From Desemzia sp045528445 (GTDB lineage Bacteria > Bacillota > Bacilli > Lactobacillales > Carnobacteriaceae): a stretch of 64,000 nucleotides of DNA. Shown one piece after another: positions 1-8,917 of the stretch. How positions within the stretch are numbered: position 1 is the stretch's first letter; the number at the start of each line of letters is the position of its first letter. Where the stretch lies: assembly GCF_045528445.1 (NCBI RefSeq), contig NZ_JBGQQU010000010.1:1-64000 (forward strand), read 5' to 3'. A model generated the notes under the pieces. That model made no database searches. It was not told the origin of the DNA and saw only the letters and a list, made by a program, of their open reading frames with translations. The position numbers and the translations under genes are program-made.

Positions 1-8
1 CACACATA

Positions 9-127
9 TGTGTGGTGACGATGGCAAGAAGGTCACACCTGTTCCCATGCCGAACACAGTAGTTAAGCTTCTTAGCGCCGAAGGTAGTGAGGGGTTTCCC
101 CTTGTGAGACTAGGACGTTGCCGCGCA
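9..127 (+). rRNA. rrf: 5S ribosomal RNA
   Basis: The sequence carries the universal 5S core (GTTCCCATGCCGAACAC near 50-66, AGTTAAGC near 61-69, GCGCCGA near 75-82) and its two ends can pair (TGTGTGGTGAC with GTTGCCGCGCA, with G-U wobbles). Length of about 119 nt is normal. It is presumably the last gene of an rRNA operon whose 16S and 23S lie upstream of the window. No tRNA follows before the terminator. Boundaries are set by helix I pairing and may be off by 1-2 nt. The short open frame across it is spurious. Confidence 0.95.
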
Positions 128-132
128 ATCGA

Positions 133-162
133 AAGCATCATCTTCGGATGGTGCTTTTTTTG
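133..162 (+). terminator. Rho-independent terminator of the rRNA operon
   Basis: AGCATCATC and GATGGTGCT pair around a TTCG tetraloop and are followed by a run of T. It lies directly after the 5S rRNA. Confidence 0.9.
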
Positions 163-299
163 TACATATTTAAGTTACAGTACTGTTACTTTTTTTTATT
201 TAACTTTCTATACTCTATCAATACTTGTACAATAAAAGTAAGATACAAAAATAGTGATTTAATTATCGTGAGCTCCATGTGAGTATCAAAGGGAGTGAA

Positions 300-845
300 A
301 TGTGTATGGAAGAAAACACACAAAAAATGTATTATTGTGCTTTGGTTTTTGATGATAATGAATATTTAATTGCAGCGACCACAAAAGGTTTAGCTTTTGT
401 AGGGTCAAAAAATGCTGGTCTTATTGAATTAGTAGTGTGGATCGAAATGTATTGTGCAGGTACTTTACTGGAAGAAAATAACGAGTTTATGCAATCATAC
501 CAAATGTTGTTGGAAGAATACTTTCAAGGGACAAGAAAAGAATTTGATGTGCCACTAGATATTAAAGGAACTAATTTCCAAGAAATGGTATGGCGCGAAT
601 TATTAAACATACCTTATGGAGAAACACGTACTTATTCAGATATTGCGGATGCTGTTGGAAATCCTAAAGCAATCCGTGCTGTAAGCGGAGCAATAGGGAA
701 GAATCCTGTTGCAATAGTGGTGCCTTGTCATCGTGTAATTGGAAAAAACGGTAAACTTACTGGCTACCGAGGCGGCTTAGAGATGAAAAAAGAGTTATTG
801 GAACTCGAGAAATGTACTGTACCTCAATTGAATATTCCTTCCTAA
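300..845 (+). CDS. ogt: Methylated-DNA--protein-cysteine S-methyltransferase
   Basis: Suicide DNA repair protein that transfers O6-alkyl groups from guanine in DNA to its own cysteine in the cytoplasm. The C-terminal half has the family hallmark PCHRVIG with the acceptor Cys, preceded by the helix-turn-helix DNA-binding region (IPYGETRTYSDIA, then NPKAIRAVSGAIGKNP) and followed by GYRGGLEMKKELLELE. The length of about 181 residues fits Ogt/AdaB proteins. An upstream in-frame GTG at 279 exists, but AAAGGGAG (288-295) sits right before the ATG at 300; the ATG at 306 is also possible. It is monocistronic, with its own terminator just after the stop. Confidence 0.92.
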   Translation: MCMEENTQKMYYCALVFDDNEYLIAATTKGLAFVGSKNAGLIELVVWIEMYCAGTLLEENNEFMQSYQMLLEEYFQGTRKEFDVPLDIKGTNFQEMVWRELLNIPYGETRTYSDIADAVGNPKAIRAVSGAIGKNPVAIVVPCHRVIGKNGKLTGYRGGLEMKKELLELEKCTVPQLNIPS

Positions 846-852
846 TTGCCTG

Positions 853-884
853 AAAAGCTCATCTGATTGGATGAGCTTTTTTTT
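853..884 (+). terminator. Rho-independent terminator after ogt
   Basis: AAAAGCTCATC pairs with GATGAGCTTTT and is followed by T8. Confidence 0.9.
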
Positions 885-969
885 ATTCTGGTGAACGTTC
901 TAATAGTGAAAAGGATTAAATCCTGTTATGATAAATGCGATAAAACAGAAGCAGGAGGATAAACTCGAT

Positions 970-2703
970 ATGGAAAATAAACAGAACGGCATTAAAACAT
1001 TCATTCGTTTGTTATGGTCTACTAAAATCTCAAAAGGAGTTTTGAGTCTTGGGTTAATCGGAAGCATAGTCACAACTATGGTTGGTTTAGCGATTCCTCT
1101 ATTAGCTGGTAATATTGTAGATGAATTTACTTTAGAAACTATTCAAATACCTATAATAGCTGCTATTGTTGCAGCTTTTCTATTGCAAGCTGTAATTGAC
1201 GGAGGATCTGCTTATTTACTAGCAAGAGCTGGGCAGCAAATGGTGGCTCGTTTGAGAGAACGATTATGGTTGAAGATGATCCGACTACCTGTTAGCTATT
1301 TTGATACTACTCCTAGTGGAGGCTCTGTAAGCAGAGTAGTGAATGATACGGGGAATGTTAGAGATTTGATCACGTATTATTTTCCGCAATTTGTGACGGG
1401 GATTATTTCTATTGTTGGAGCTGTCACTATTTTACTTTTTATGGATTGGAAAATGACTCTAGTGATGCTGATCTCAGTGCCGATAGTCTTACTGGTGATG
1501 ATTCCTTTAGGAAAGAAGATGGGAAAGATTTCCCGCGAACTTCAGGCGGAAACGGCTCAGTTTTCTGGAGATATCCAACAAACGTTTAGTGAAAATCGTT
1601 TGATGAAGTCTTCAACAGCGGAAATGACAGAAGAAGAAAAGGGAAAAGCGGGTATTCAGCGATTGTTCAAGACTGGACTAAAAGAATCGAAAGTTACTTC
1701 TGTTATTGGTCCTTTAATGTATTTGATCATTATGGCTGTAGTGGTACTGATTTTTGCCTATGGTGGGATACGAGTGGCTAATGGCACCTTATCGACTGGT
1801 TCATTAGTAGCTTTTTTGCTTTATTTGTTCCAAATCATTTACCCGGTTACATCTTTCGCTACATTTTTTACGCAACTCAATAAAACAATTGGTGCTACAG
1901 AACGTATCGTGGCAATTTTAGAAATGGCGGATGAATCTGGCCAAGAAGGAATAGCGGAAAATATAACGGATAAACCATTGAGCCTTCACCAAGTGTCGTT
2001 CAGCTACCAAAAAGATGAACCGGTTTTAAAAGAAGTTTCTTTAGTAGCGAAACCAGGTGAAATGATTGCATTTTCTGGTCCGAGCGGTGGTGGTAAGACG
2101 ACTATCTTTAGTTTGTTGGAGAGGTATTATGAGCCTGATTCTGGTGAAATAAAGGTTGGAGATATCCCAATTCAGCAGTTCTCATTAGCTTCATGGAGAA
2201 ATCAGATTGGTTATGTATCGCAAGAGAGTGCTATGATGGCAGGGACTATTCGTGAGAACCTGACATATGGGTTGAAAAACGCAGAATCGATTTCGGATGA
2301 TCGTCTATGGGAAGTAGCTAAGTTGGCTTATGCAGACCAGTTTATTAGGGAATTCAAGCAGGGTCTAGACACTTCTGTTGGTGAACGAGGAGTTATGTTG
2401 TCTGGAGGTCAAAGACAGCGTATCAACATTGCTCGTGCCTTCTTACGTGATCCTAAGATCTTATTAATGGATGAAGCTACTGCCAGTTTAGATAGTCAAT
2501 CGGAACAAGTAGTTCAGCAAGCTTTAAGTCGCTTGATGAAAGGAAGAACGACGTTTGTGATTGCTCACCGTCTAGCCACGATCGTCAATGCAGATAAAAT
2601 TATTTTTATTGAGCACGGAGAAATTACGGGGAGTGGGACTCATGAAGAATTAAAAGCTAGTCATTCTTTATACAGAGAGTTTGCTGAACAGCAATTATCC
2701 TAA
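970..2703 (+). CDS. bmrA: BmrA/LmrA-type multidrug ABC transporter (fused permease-ATPase)
   Basis: Half-transporter expected to work as a homodimer exporting lipophilic drugs across the membrane. Six membrane helices fill roughly residues 25-305. The nucleotide-binding domain follows, with Walker A GPSGGGKTT, signature LSGGQRQR, Walker B ILLMDEATASLD with the catalytic Glu, and the H-loop VIAHRL. GYVSQESAMMAGTIRENL and the C-terminal SLYREFAEQQL closely resemble Bacillus BmrA (YvcC) as I remember it. The open frame extends to 928, but AGGAGG at 953-958 points to the ATG at 970. It lies alone between terminators with no adjacent regulator. The drug substrate is inferred from the family. Confidence 0.85.
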   Translation: MENKQNGIKTFIRLLWSTKISKGVLSLGLIGSIVTTMVGLAIPLLAGNIVDEFTLETIQIPIIAAIVAAFLLQAVIDGGSAYLLARAGQQMVARLRERLWLKMIRLPVSYFDTTPSGGSVSRVVNDTGNVRDLITYYFPQFVTGIISIVGAVTILLFMDWKMTLVMLISVPIVLLVMIPLGKKMGKISRELQAETAQFSGDIQQTFSENRLMKSSTAEMTEEEKGKAGIQRLFKTGLKESKVTSVIGPLMYLIIMAVVVLIFAYGGIRVANGTLSTGSLVAFLLYLFQIIYPVTSFATFFTQLNKTIGATERIVAILEMADESGQEGIAENITDKPLSLHQVSFSYQKDEPVLKEVSLVAKPGEMIAFSGPSGGGKTTIFSLLERYYEPDSGEIKVGDIPIQQFSLASWRNQIGYVSQESAMMAGTIRENLTYGLKNAESISDDRLWEVAKLAYADQFIREFKQGLDTSVGERGVMLSGGQRQRINIARAFLRDPKILLMDEATASLDSQSEQVVQQALSRLMKGRTTFVIAHRLATIVNADKIIFIEHGEITGSGTHEELKASHSLYREFAEQQLS

Positions 2704-2705
2704 CT

Positions 2706-2756
2706 AAAAGGCAGTATGAATGGGACTTTATGCCTGTTTATGTTGCCTTTTTTTCG
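2706..2756 (+). terminator. Probable terminator after bmrA
   Basis: AAAAGGCA and TGCCTTTTTTT can pair around a long loop and end in a T run. The stem is short, so the call is moderate. Confidence 0.5.
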
Positions 2757-2848
2757 TTAGATAAGTAATCGTTTTTTTGGTTTTTTGATAAAGAGTATTA
2801 TATGATGACAGAATAGAATGAAAAAAATTAAAGAAAAGAGGAAATGCA

Positions 2849-3667
2849 TTGATACAAAATAATAAACATTCGAGATCTTTCATTAATTATTTAGTCATTC
2901 TGTTTTATGCGGCAATGGTAGGTGTGAATGCACTGGCTAATATTCTACCCATCAATGGAATAACTACGGGGGAAGTTTCAGATTCCTATCCTAACTTATT
3001 TGCTCCTGCTGGATTGACCTTCTCAATTTGGGGTGTCATCTATCTTTTGTTAGGGATATACGCTATTTATCAATTAATTGGATTTCGAAAAACGAGTAGT
3101 GCAATAAAGTTAGACTCTGTAAAGAAAATAAATCGTTACTTTATCCTTTCTTCAGTGGTCAATATTGCTTGGATTCTAACGTGGCATTATGATTTTATCG
3201 GACTTTCAACCCTCTTGATTTTTTCTTTGCTCATTTGTCTGATTTTGATCAACCATTTGACTCAGTCTGCTAATCTGTTATCGAAAAAAGATAAGCTTTT
3301 TATTCGACTTCCGTTCAGTATTTATTTTGGATGGATAACGGTAGCGTCAATAGCTAATGTAACGACATTACTGGTAGACATAGATTGGAATGGATGGGGG
3401 CTGACAGATCAAACTTGGACGATCATTATTTTGATAGTAGGATTGGTCATTGCATTAGCAACTATGATCAGCAACAAAGATATCGCTTATGGGTTAACTA
3501 TTTTGTGGGCGTACTTTGGGATTGCCTATAAACATCTATCTGAAACAGGTTTTTCGGGTGACTATCCGTTGATTATTGCCACCGTCATTGGAGCAATGGC
3601 TGTTGTATTGATTACGTGCGGCTATTTATTGTATACACGTAAAAAAAGAGCAAAAAGTTTTTATTAA
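2849..3667 (+). CDS. TspO/MBR-related tryptophan-rich membrane protein
   Basis: Polytopic membrane protein of 272 residues with about eight hydrophobic segments. The N-terminal part (VNALANILPINGITTGEVSD, then PAGLTFSIWGVIYLLLG) is typical of the long Firmicute proteins annotated as tryptophan-rich sensory proteins; some databases call them lantibiotic transporter permeases. The molecular function is not established, and tetrapyrrole/TspO-like binding is only a family association. The start is a TTG, chosen because GAGGAAA at 2838-2844 is well spaced and no in-frame ATG lies nearby; the ATG at 2844 is out of frame. It is not obviously in an operon with its neighbours. Confidence 0.65.
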   Translation: MIQNNKHSRSFINYLVILFYAAMVGVNALANILPINGITTGEVSDSYPNLFAPAGLTFSIWGVIYLLLGIYAIYQLIGFRKTSSAIKLDSVKKINRYFILSSVVNIAWILTWHYDFIGLSTLLIFSLLICLILINHLTQSANLLSKKDKLFIRLPFSIYFGWITVASIANVTTLLVDIDWNGWGLTDQTWTIIILIVGLVIALATMISNKDIAYGLTILWAYFGIAYKHLSETGFSGDYPLIIATVIGAMAVVLITCGYLLYTRKKRAKSFY

Positions 3668-3671
3668 CGAG

Positions 3672-3725
3672 AAATGGCCTCTAAAAGTTAGGTTTTTACT
3701 CTAACATGGGGTCATTTTCTTTTAT
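3672..3725 (+). terminator. Terminator after the TspO-like gene
   Basis: An imperfect hairpin pairs AAATGGCCTC..AAGTTAG with CTAACAT..GGGTCATTTT and is followed by CTTTT. Confidence 0.6.
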
Positions 3726-3919
3726 CTAGTAGTCAGGTTATGGCTTTTTACAAGTTGTTCATAGGCGCAGTCCTTGAAAAAGAATAGAACCTTTCAAAAT
3801 ATGCTTTTATAAAAGGATATTAAAGAAACTAGACAAGGAACAGCCTTTTTCTTAAATTCTTTTTCATGTAGAAGTGTGGTAAACTTGTGTTACGAATCTA
3901 AAAGTAAGGATCAGGATAT

Positions 3920-4495
3920 ATGACTAAAAACACAAGGTTAATGTATATCGCTCTATTAGCTGCTCAGGGGGTAGTCATTTCGTTAGTTGAACGATCTATT
4001 CCGTTTCCTTTTGCATTTGCACCAGGAGCTAAATTAGGCTTATCTAACATGATCACAATACTGGCATTATTTACTTTATCGTACAAAGACAGCTTTAAAG
4101 TAGTTTGGATGCGGCTGTTAGTGACTACATTGTTAGGTGGTACGCTGTCTACATTTTTGTACAGCTTTGCCGGGGCCTTTTTAAGTTATTTCGGTATGTT
4201 AGTCATTCGAATGTTGGGGCCGAAAAGGGTCAGTCTTATTGGCGTAAGTGCGGCAGGCGGAATTTTGCATAATGTTGGTCAATTAGTAGTGGCTAGTACG
4301 ATTGCTCAATCCTTTAGCGTGATGCTGTATCTTCCAATATTGTCTTTTTCAGGAATATTTGCTGGAATAGCTGTGGGGATAGCCGCTAATTACTTAATGG
4401 AACACGTAGCTACCATAAAAAAAATACAGAATGAAGAAGCCAAACATAATCGTTTAACACGAGCATGGTACGAAGCTTCTTCAGAGAAAGAATAA
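3920..4495 (+). CDS. eetB: EetB-like membrane protein (Gx transporter / HepS-I family)
   Basis: Small hydrophobic protein (191 aa, five or six membrane helices) of the family named heptaprenyl diphosphate synthase component I or Gx transporter. The family shows the conserved PGAKLGLSNM and GGILHNVGQL stretches seen here. In Listeria the homologue EetB sits in the flavin-based extracellular electron transfer locus; here too it stands immediately before ndh2, eetA and dmkB. Its biochemical role is unknown, and supporting EetA or quinone assembly is inferred from linkage. A strong terminator separates it from ndh2, so it is probably a separate transcript. The start ATG follows AAGGAT at 3907-3912. 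Confidence 0.82.
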   Translation: MTKNTRLMYIALLAAQGVVISLVERSIPFPFAFAPGAKLGLSNMITILALFTLSYKDSFKVVWMRLLVTTLLGGTLSTFLYSFAGAFLSYFGMLVIRMLGPKRVSLIGVSAAGGILHNVGQLVVASTIAQSFSVMLYLPILSFSGIFAGIAVGIAANYLMEHVATIKKIQNEEAKHNRLTRAWYEASSEKE

Positions 4496-4504
4496 AACAG
4501 CATG

Positions 4505-4549
4505 AAAGCCTCTTAAAAATCAACTAAATGGATTTTTAAGAGGCTTTTT
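4505..4549 (+). terminator. Terminator between eetB and ndh2
   Basis: AAAGCCTCTTAAAAATC pairs perfectly with GATTTTTAAGAGGCTTT and ends in T5. Confidence 0.9.
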
Positions 4550-4625
4550 GTATAAAAAGAGCTAGAGAATGAGTGTCATGTATTATTTCTAACTTGATAA
4601 ACAACGTTATGTGAACTAGCGATCT

Positions 4626-4640
4626 AAAAAGCGTTTACAA
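4626..4640. promoter_or_regulatory. Candidate catabolite-responsive element upstream of ndh2
   Basis: Read on the minus strand, TTGTAAACGCTTTTT fits the CcpA consensus WTGNAANCGNWNNCW except at the penultimate base. It lies about 54 bp upstream of the predicted ndh2 -35 box. One mismatch means the site is a candidate only. Confidence 0.4.
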
Positions 4641-4693
4641 TTGACGGAAATAAGAACAAATCAATTAAAATCAATATTTTTGCTTGTTCAGTG

Positions 4694-4722
4694 TAGACAT
4701 AACAAGAGAAATAAACTATAAT
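4694..4722 (+). promoter_or_regulatory. Sigma-A promoter of ndh2 / EET operon
   Basis: TAGACA (4694-4699) and a perfect TATAAT (4717-4722) are separated by 17 bp. The ndh2 start is 100 bp downstream, leaving a leader of roughly 90 nt. Confidence 0.75.
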
Positions 4723-4821
4723 AAATTCGTAATAATAAATAGTAAGTAAAGTTATAATACATTTGTTTGCTCAAAGAATAACAATTTTTTATAAATGAAC
4801 ATAGGATAAGGAGTTTTTCGA

Positions 4822-6690
4822 ATGGCAACAAAAAATATTGTTGTAGTTGGTGCTGGTTATGCTGGTGTGGCTGCTACGAAAAAATTATCAAAACATTTTA
4901 AAAAAGATAAAGATGTGGTTATCACTTTAATTGACAAACACTCTTATCAAACTTACATGACTGAGTTGCATGAAGTCGCTGCGGGCCGTGTAGAACCCGA
5001 TGCAATCCAATATGATCTGCAACGTTTGTTCGCTCGCCAAAAAAATGTAGATATCGTAACAGATGAAGTACTTCATGTAGACCATGATGCAAAAACGGTT
5101 AAAACAGTAAAAACTGTCTTTAACTATGATTATTTGATTTTAGCTATGGGTGGAGAGCCTAATACGTTTAACGTACCTGGTGTTGAAGAAAATGGATTCA
5201 CATTATGGTCATGGGAAGATGCGAATGCGATCCGTCGTCACATCAAAGATACAGTAGAAGCTGCATCAAATGAACATGACGTTCAAAAAAGAAAAGCAAT
5301 GTTGACGGCTGTTGTCAGTGGAGCTGGGTTCACTGGTGTTGAAATGGTCGGAGAATTGATGGAATGGGGAGAACGTTTAGCTAAAGACAATAAATTAGAT
5401 CCTGACGAATTTAGCTTATACTTAGTAGAAGCTGCTCCGAAAATTCTTGGAGTCGTTACTGAAAAAGAACAAACTAAGGCTGAAAAATACATGTCGAAAA
5501 AAGGGATTCAAATCATCAAAGGCAATGGGGTAGCAAATGTTGCTAAAGATTCAATTGAATTGACGGACGGTACTGTGATCCCAACTCATACATTAGTGTG
5601 GACTGCAGGAGTTAAAGCTAATTCAGATGCTGCTGAATATGGCATTGAAACGGCTCGTGCGGGGCGTTTGGTAGCGAACAAATACATGGAAGCTAAGGGC
5701 GTAAAAGATGTCTATTTAGCTGGAGACCTTGTGTACTACGAAGAACCAGAAAAAGACAACACACCAGTTCCACAAATCGTTCAAAGTGCAGAACAAACAG
5801 GTCACACGGCAGCTGCAAACATCATCGCTGCAATGGAAGGCAAAGAAAAAGTAGAACACAAAGGTAATTACCAAGGATTTATGGTTTCTATCGGTTCTCG
5901 TTACGGTGTAGCTTACTTAATGGATAAAATCCATTTAAGCGGCTTCCTGGCAATGTTTGTAAAACATATGGTGAACTTATTGTACTTCTTGACTATCGGA
6001 TCTGCTTTCTACTTTGTTCAATATATCAGACACGAATTCTTCTTTATTAAAGACAAACGCAATATTTTCCGCGGACACTTATCACGATTAGGAAACATTT
6101 TATGGTCAGTACCATTGCGTGTTTTCTACGGAAGTATGTGGACTTGGGAAGGGATCAAAAAGACATTTGGTTTATTCGGGACAACATCTTGGTTTGGCAA
6201 AGAAATCGTCTTGCCATTTGAATGGCTGCAAGAACCAACCACAGGTGCTTCTCAAGTAGTTGAAGAAGTAGTCGCTAAACCGGTATTTGGTTTAAGCTAT
6301 GTGTATGGTGAAGAACCAATGATGGTATTCAGCAAAGCTCCAGGCTGGTTCAACTCTATCATGGAATTCATGATTCCTAATACAGATGTCGCTTTATTCT
6401 TCCAAAAGTTCATGACAATCGTTGAGTTATTGATCGGATTAGCGATTATTGCAGGACTGTTTACATGGTTGGCAAATGCCGCTACTATTGCTTTAGTCGT
6501 TTCATTCTCACTTTCAGGTATGTTCTACTGGGCAAACGTTTGGTTCATCCCAGTCGCGATCTCATTGATGAACGGATCTGGTAGAGCATTTGGATTAGAC
6601 TATTACGTGATACCATGGATTCAAAACAAGTTGAGTAAGTGGTGGTATGGAGATATTAAATCCATCTATGAAACTGGTATTAACAAGTAA
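4822..6690 (+). CDS. ndh2: Type II NADH dehydrogenase Ndh2 with membrane C-terminal extension
   Basis: Single-subunit, non-proton-pumping NADH:quinone oxidoreductase. Residues 1-380 form the two-dinucleotide-binding-domain core: FAD motif GAGYAGVAATKKL near residue 8, NADH-domain GAGFTGVEMVGEL near residue 168, and the second FAD motif VYLAGD near residue 300. Ordinary NDH-2 ends at about 400 residues; this one runs to 622, with several hydrophobic helices (around 375-400 and 540-590) like the Listeria EET-specific Ndh2. That extension, and eetA, dmkA/B, pplA and fmnB downstream, mark it as the electron-entry enzyme of extracellular electron transfer. The start follows AGGATAAGGAG. A terminator-like hairpin after the stop may tune expression of the genes that follow. 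Confidence 0.9.
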   Translation: MATKNIVVVGAGYAGVAATKKLSKHFKKDKDVVITLIDKHSYQTYMTELHEVAAGRVEPDAIQYDLQRLFARQKNVDIVTDEVLHVDHDAKTVKTVKTVFNYDYLILAMGGEPNTFNVPGVEENGFTLWSWEDANAIRRHIKDTVEAASNEHDVQKRKAMLTAVVSGAGFTGVEMVGELMEWGERLAKDNKLDPDEFSLYLVEAAPKILGVVTEKEQTKAEKYMSKKGIQIIKGNGVANVAKDSIELTDGTVIPTHTLVWTAGVKANSDAAEYGIETARAGRLVANKYMEAKGVKDVYLAGDLVYYEEPEKDNTPVPQIVQSAEQTGHTAAANIIAAMEGKEKVEHKGNYQGFMVSIGSRYGVAYLMDKIHLSGFLAMFVKHMVNLLYFLTIGSAFYFVQYIRHEFFFIKDKRNIFRGHLSRLGNILWSVPLRVFYGSMWTWEGIKKTFGLFGTTSWFGKEIVLPFEWLQEPTTGASQVVEEVVAKPVFGLSYVYGEEPMMVFSKAPGWFNSIMEFMIPNTDVALFFQKFMTIVELLIGLAIIAGLFTWLANAATIALVVSFSLSGMFYWANVWFIPVAISLMNGSGRAFGLDYYVIPWIQNKLSKWWYGDIKSIYETGINK

Positions 6691-6701
6691 AATGTGTTAA
6701 A

Positions 6702-6737
6702 AAGGGGATGGGACAAAAAGTCCCATCCTTTTATTTT
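6702..6737 (+). terminator. Hairpin/terminator between ndh2 and eetA
   Basis: AAGGGGATGGGA pairs with TCCCATCCTTTT and a T-rich stretch follows. It lies inside the presumed operon, so it could be a partial attenuator or mRNA-processing hairpin. Confidence 0.7.
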
Positions 6738-6766
6738 TGTAAAACGTTCAACAGAGGTGAAGATAA

Positions 6767-7186
6767 ATGAAAAAGCAGCTAAAGATGGTTCGTCGGTGGG
6801 ATATTATGATTGTATTAGCTTTGATGGTGGCGTCTTTCCTTCCGCTGGTTTTTTTTACGTATGTGCAAGCTCAGACTGGAGATGCTGAATTGAAAGCAGT
6901 GATCAGCGCAGACGGAAAAATCGTTAAAGAGTTTATTTTAACGGATGATGGCCAGACCGAAGAATATGTCTATACAGATGACCATGGGCATAAAAACACC
7001 GTGATTCGTGATGGATTGAAAATTTATATGTCAGATGCAAGTTGTAATGATCAATTATGTGTTCGAAAAGGCGCAATAAATGCATTTGGCGAGACGATTG
7101 TTTGTTTGCCGAATCATTTATTAGTTGAAATAGAACCCAGTCAGTCTGATGTTGAAATTGAAAATGAGCTAGACATTATTTCCTGA
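6767..7186 (+). CDS. eetA: EetA-like NusG domain II protein
   Basis: A 139-residue protein with one N-terminal membrane helix (about residues 14-34) and an extracytoplasmic NusG domain II-like (DUF1312) fold. Conserved features are SDASCNDQLCV and the later ETIVCLPNHLLVEI, giving three cysteines outside the membrane. Listeria EetA has this architecture and is needed for extracellular electron transfer, although its exact chemistry is unknown. It sits 76 bp after ndh2 and 32 bp before dmkB, matching the Listeria gene set. The start is supported by GAGGTGAAG just upstream. The overlapping frame beginning at 6694 is spurious. Confidence 0.82.
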   Translation: MKKQLKMVRRWDIMIVLALMVASFLPLVFFTYVQAQTGDAELKAVISADGKIVKEFILTDDGQTEEYVYTDDHGHKNTVIRDGLKIYMSDASCNDQLCVRKGAINAFGETIVCLPNHLLVEIEPSQSDVEIENELDIIS

Positions 7187-7218
7187 AATAAGCACTTTAA
7201 AAATAGAGGAGAACTGGT

Positions 7219-8196
7219 ATGAAGATTCACCCAATGTGGAAAGACTATCCTTCGATACAAACTGAATTAAAAGCATGTATTTCTTTAATCGAACAAAACA
7301 TCACTATTAAAAATAAAGATGTGCAACAAAAAATCGTTCAATTGCTTTCTTCCGGCGGTAAAACATTACGTCCTGCGTTTAGCTTAATGTTTTCACAGTA
7401 TAAAAGCGAAACGGATCAGGAAAAAGCTCGAGCGATTGCAGCTGCTGTTGAAGTGCTGCATTTAGCAACTTTGGTGCACGATGACGTCATTGATGAATCT
7501 GATTTGCGTCGCGGGCAAGAGACGATTAATACGCAATATGACAATCGAGTAGCAGTATACACCGGCGATTACTTATTTACTGTCTGTTTTCGTCTGCTCA
7601 CAGATTATGCAGCGGATGCTTCGGCGCTGCAATTAGATAAAAACGGCATGGAAAGCATCTTGGTTGGCGAACTGAACCAAATGAATATGAAGTACAATTC
7701 TAATATGACTATGCGCAATTATTTGAAACAAATACAAGGCAAGACAGCACAATTGTTTGCGCTGAGTTGTTATGCTGGGGCCTATGAAAAGGGCTCAGAA
7801 AAAATGGCCAATTCAGCTTATCAAATCGGCAATAATATAGGTATGGCTTTTCAAATTATTGATGATGTACTGGATTACACGCAAGATACTGTGATTGCAG
7901 GGAAACCGATGATGAGCGATTTGAAAAATGGTATTTATACCGCTCCTCTTTTATTTGCCATGCAAGAAAATCGGGAAGTATTCGAGCCTTATATTTTAAA
8001 AAAAGATCAGATCACAGAAGAAGAGATCAAAGAAGTATACAAGTTGGTGCAGTTGTATAAAGGTGAAGAACGCGCGAAAGAATTAGCCAATAAATATACT
8101 AAAAAAGCGTTAAAACGAATCAAACGACTGCCTGAAAATTCAATAAAAAGCACTCTATTGACCATTACTGAGCAAATGTTGTCTCGTGATATGTAA
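7219..8196 (+). CDS. dmkB: Polyprenyl diphosphate synthase (DmkB-like)
   Basis: Trans-prenyltransferase that condenses isopentenyl diphosphate units into the side chain of a quinone. The two aspartate-rich motifs are present: DDVIDESDLRRG near residue 89 (first) and DDVLDYTQD near residue 215 (second), plus GGKTLRP near residue 48 and GKTAQLF near residue 173. The length of 325 residues is normal. In Listeria the equivalent gene supplies the side chain for the EET-dedicated demethylmenaquinone, and DmkA, the attaching enzyme, is encoded 1.9 kb downstream. The start ATG follows AGAGGAGAA. A terminator overlaps the stop codon, separating this gene from the lipoprotein gene. Confidence 0.87.
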   Translation: MKIHPMWKDYPSIQTELKACISLIEQNITIKNKDVQQKIVQLLSSGGKTLRPAFSLMFSQYKSETDQEKARAIAAAVEVLHLATLVHDDVIDESDLRRGQETINTQYDNRVAVYTGDYLFTVCFRLLTDYAADASALQLDKNGMESILVGELNQMNMKYNSNMTMRNYLKQIQGKTAQLFALSCYAGAYEKGSEKMANSAYQIGNNIGMAFQIIDDVLDYTQDTVIAGKPMMSDLKNGIYTAPLLFAMQENREVFEPYILKKDQITEEEIKEVYKLVQLYKGEERAKELANKYTKKALKRIKRLPENSIKSTLLTITEQMLSRDM

Positions 8197-8230
8197 AAAA
8201 GAAACCTTATAAAATAAGGTTTCTTTTTTT
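8195..8230 (+). terminator. Terminator after dmkB
   Basis: AAAAAAGAAACCTTA pairs perfectly with TAAGGTTTCTTTTTT. The hairpin overlaps the dmkB stop codon. Confidence 0.88.
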
Positions 8231-8296
8231 AAAAGTGAAATGTTCATAAATTTTTCAGATAGTTAATGAAAAAATTATTAAATTGTGTGAAATAGA

Positions 8297-8325
8297 TTGA
8301 TTTGTTTTGCTGTCAATGCTACTAT
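8297..8325 (+). promoter_or_regulatory. Candidate promoter of the FMN lipoprotein gene
   Basis: TTGATT (8297-8302) and TACTAT (8320-8325) are spaced 17 bp apart, just after the dmkB terminator and 80 bp before the lipoprotein start. Confidence 0.55.
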
Positions 8326-8405
8326 AAGTACGTAATAAAGAAAAGAAATATTTGTGAATACTTACACAAACAGAAGTGCATATACTAAAAAAGGGTGGGT
8401 ATAAA

Positions 8406-8885
8406 ATGAAAAAATTATTCTCAGTATCAACGTTAACTTTAGCTTCAGCTTTGGTATTAGCTGCATGCGGCAGTTCTGAAGAAGCAACAGAGTCATCTGA
8501 ATCAGCAGCTTCAGAAGGCGGATTACAAGATGGAACATATACTTTAGTAGAGAAAAACTTGGATGAAAATGGCTGGAAAACAGACTTCTCTATTACTGTA
8601 AAAGGCGGAGAAATTACTGAATCAAATTATGAGAACGTAAATGAAGCTGGCGATAAAAAATCTGAAGACGAAGCTTATCAAGAAAGAATGTCAGAAGTTT
8701 CCGGCGTCGGTCCAGTAGAGTACTTCCCGCAATTAAATGAACAATTAGTTGAAACTCAAGATCCAGCAGCAGTTGAAGTAGTAACTGGAGCTACACACTC
8801 ATCAGAATCTTTCAAAGAGTATGCGCAACAATTAGTAGACGCTGCTGAAGAAGGCAATACGGATACCATTGAAATCGATAATTAA
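8406..8885 (+). CDS. pplA: FMN-binding lipoprotein, single-domain PplA-like
   Basis: Extracytoplasmic flavin carrier for extracellular electron transfer. The N-terminus is a lipoprotein signal with lipobox LAAC, giving a lipidated Cys at about residue 20, then a Ser/Glu-rich linker. One FMN-binding domain follows, with the flavinylation motif TGATHS near residue 127; the FMN would be attached to the Thr by the FmnB/ApbE enzyme encoded next. It is only 159 residues long with one flavin site, whereas Listeria PplA has two. The upstream in-frame ATG at 8376 is not used because a lipoprotein signal must start at MKKLF (8406), which has AGGGTGGG upstream. It has its own promoter and terminator, allowing higher expression than the enzymes. 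Confidence 0.85.
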   Translation: MKKLFSVSTLTLASALVLAACGSSEEATESSESAASEGGLQDGTYTLVEKNLDENGWKTDFSITVKGGEITESNYENVNEAGDKKSEDEAYQERMSEVSGVGPVEYFPQLNEQLVETQDPAAVEVVTGATHSSESFKEYAQQLVDAAEEGNTDTIEIDN

Positions 8886-8917
8886 TAGTTTCTATTCTCA
8901 TTAATTGATTTATAATA

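Noticed and set aside
8..235. 75-residue ORF at the window start
   Set aside because: It runs through the 5S rRNA and its terminator and has no protein features.
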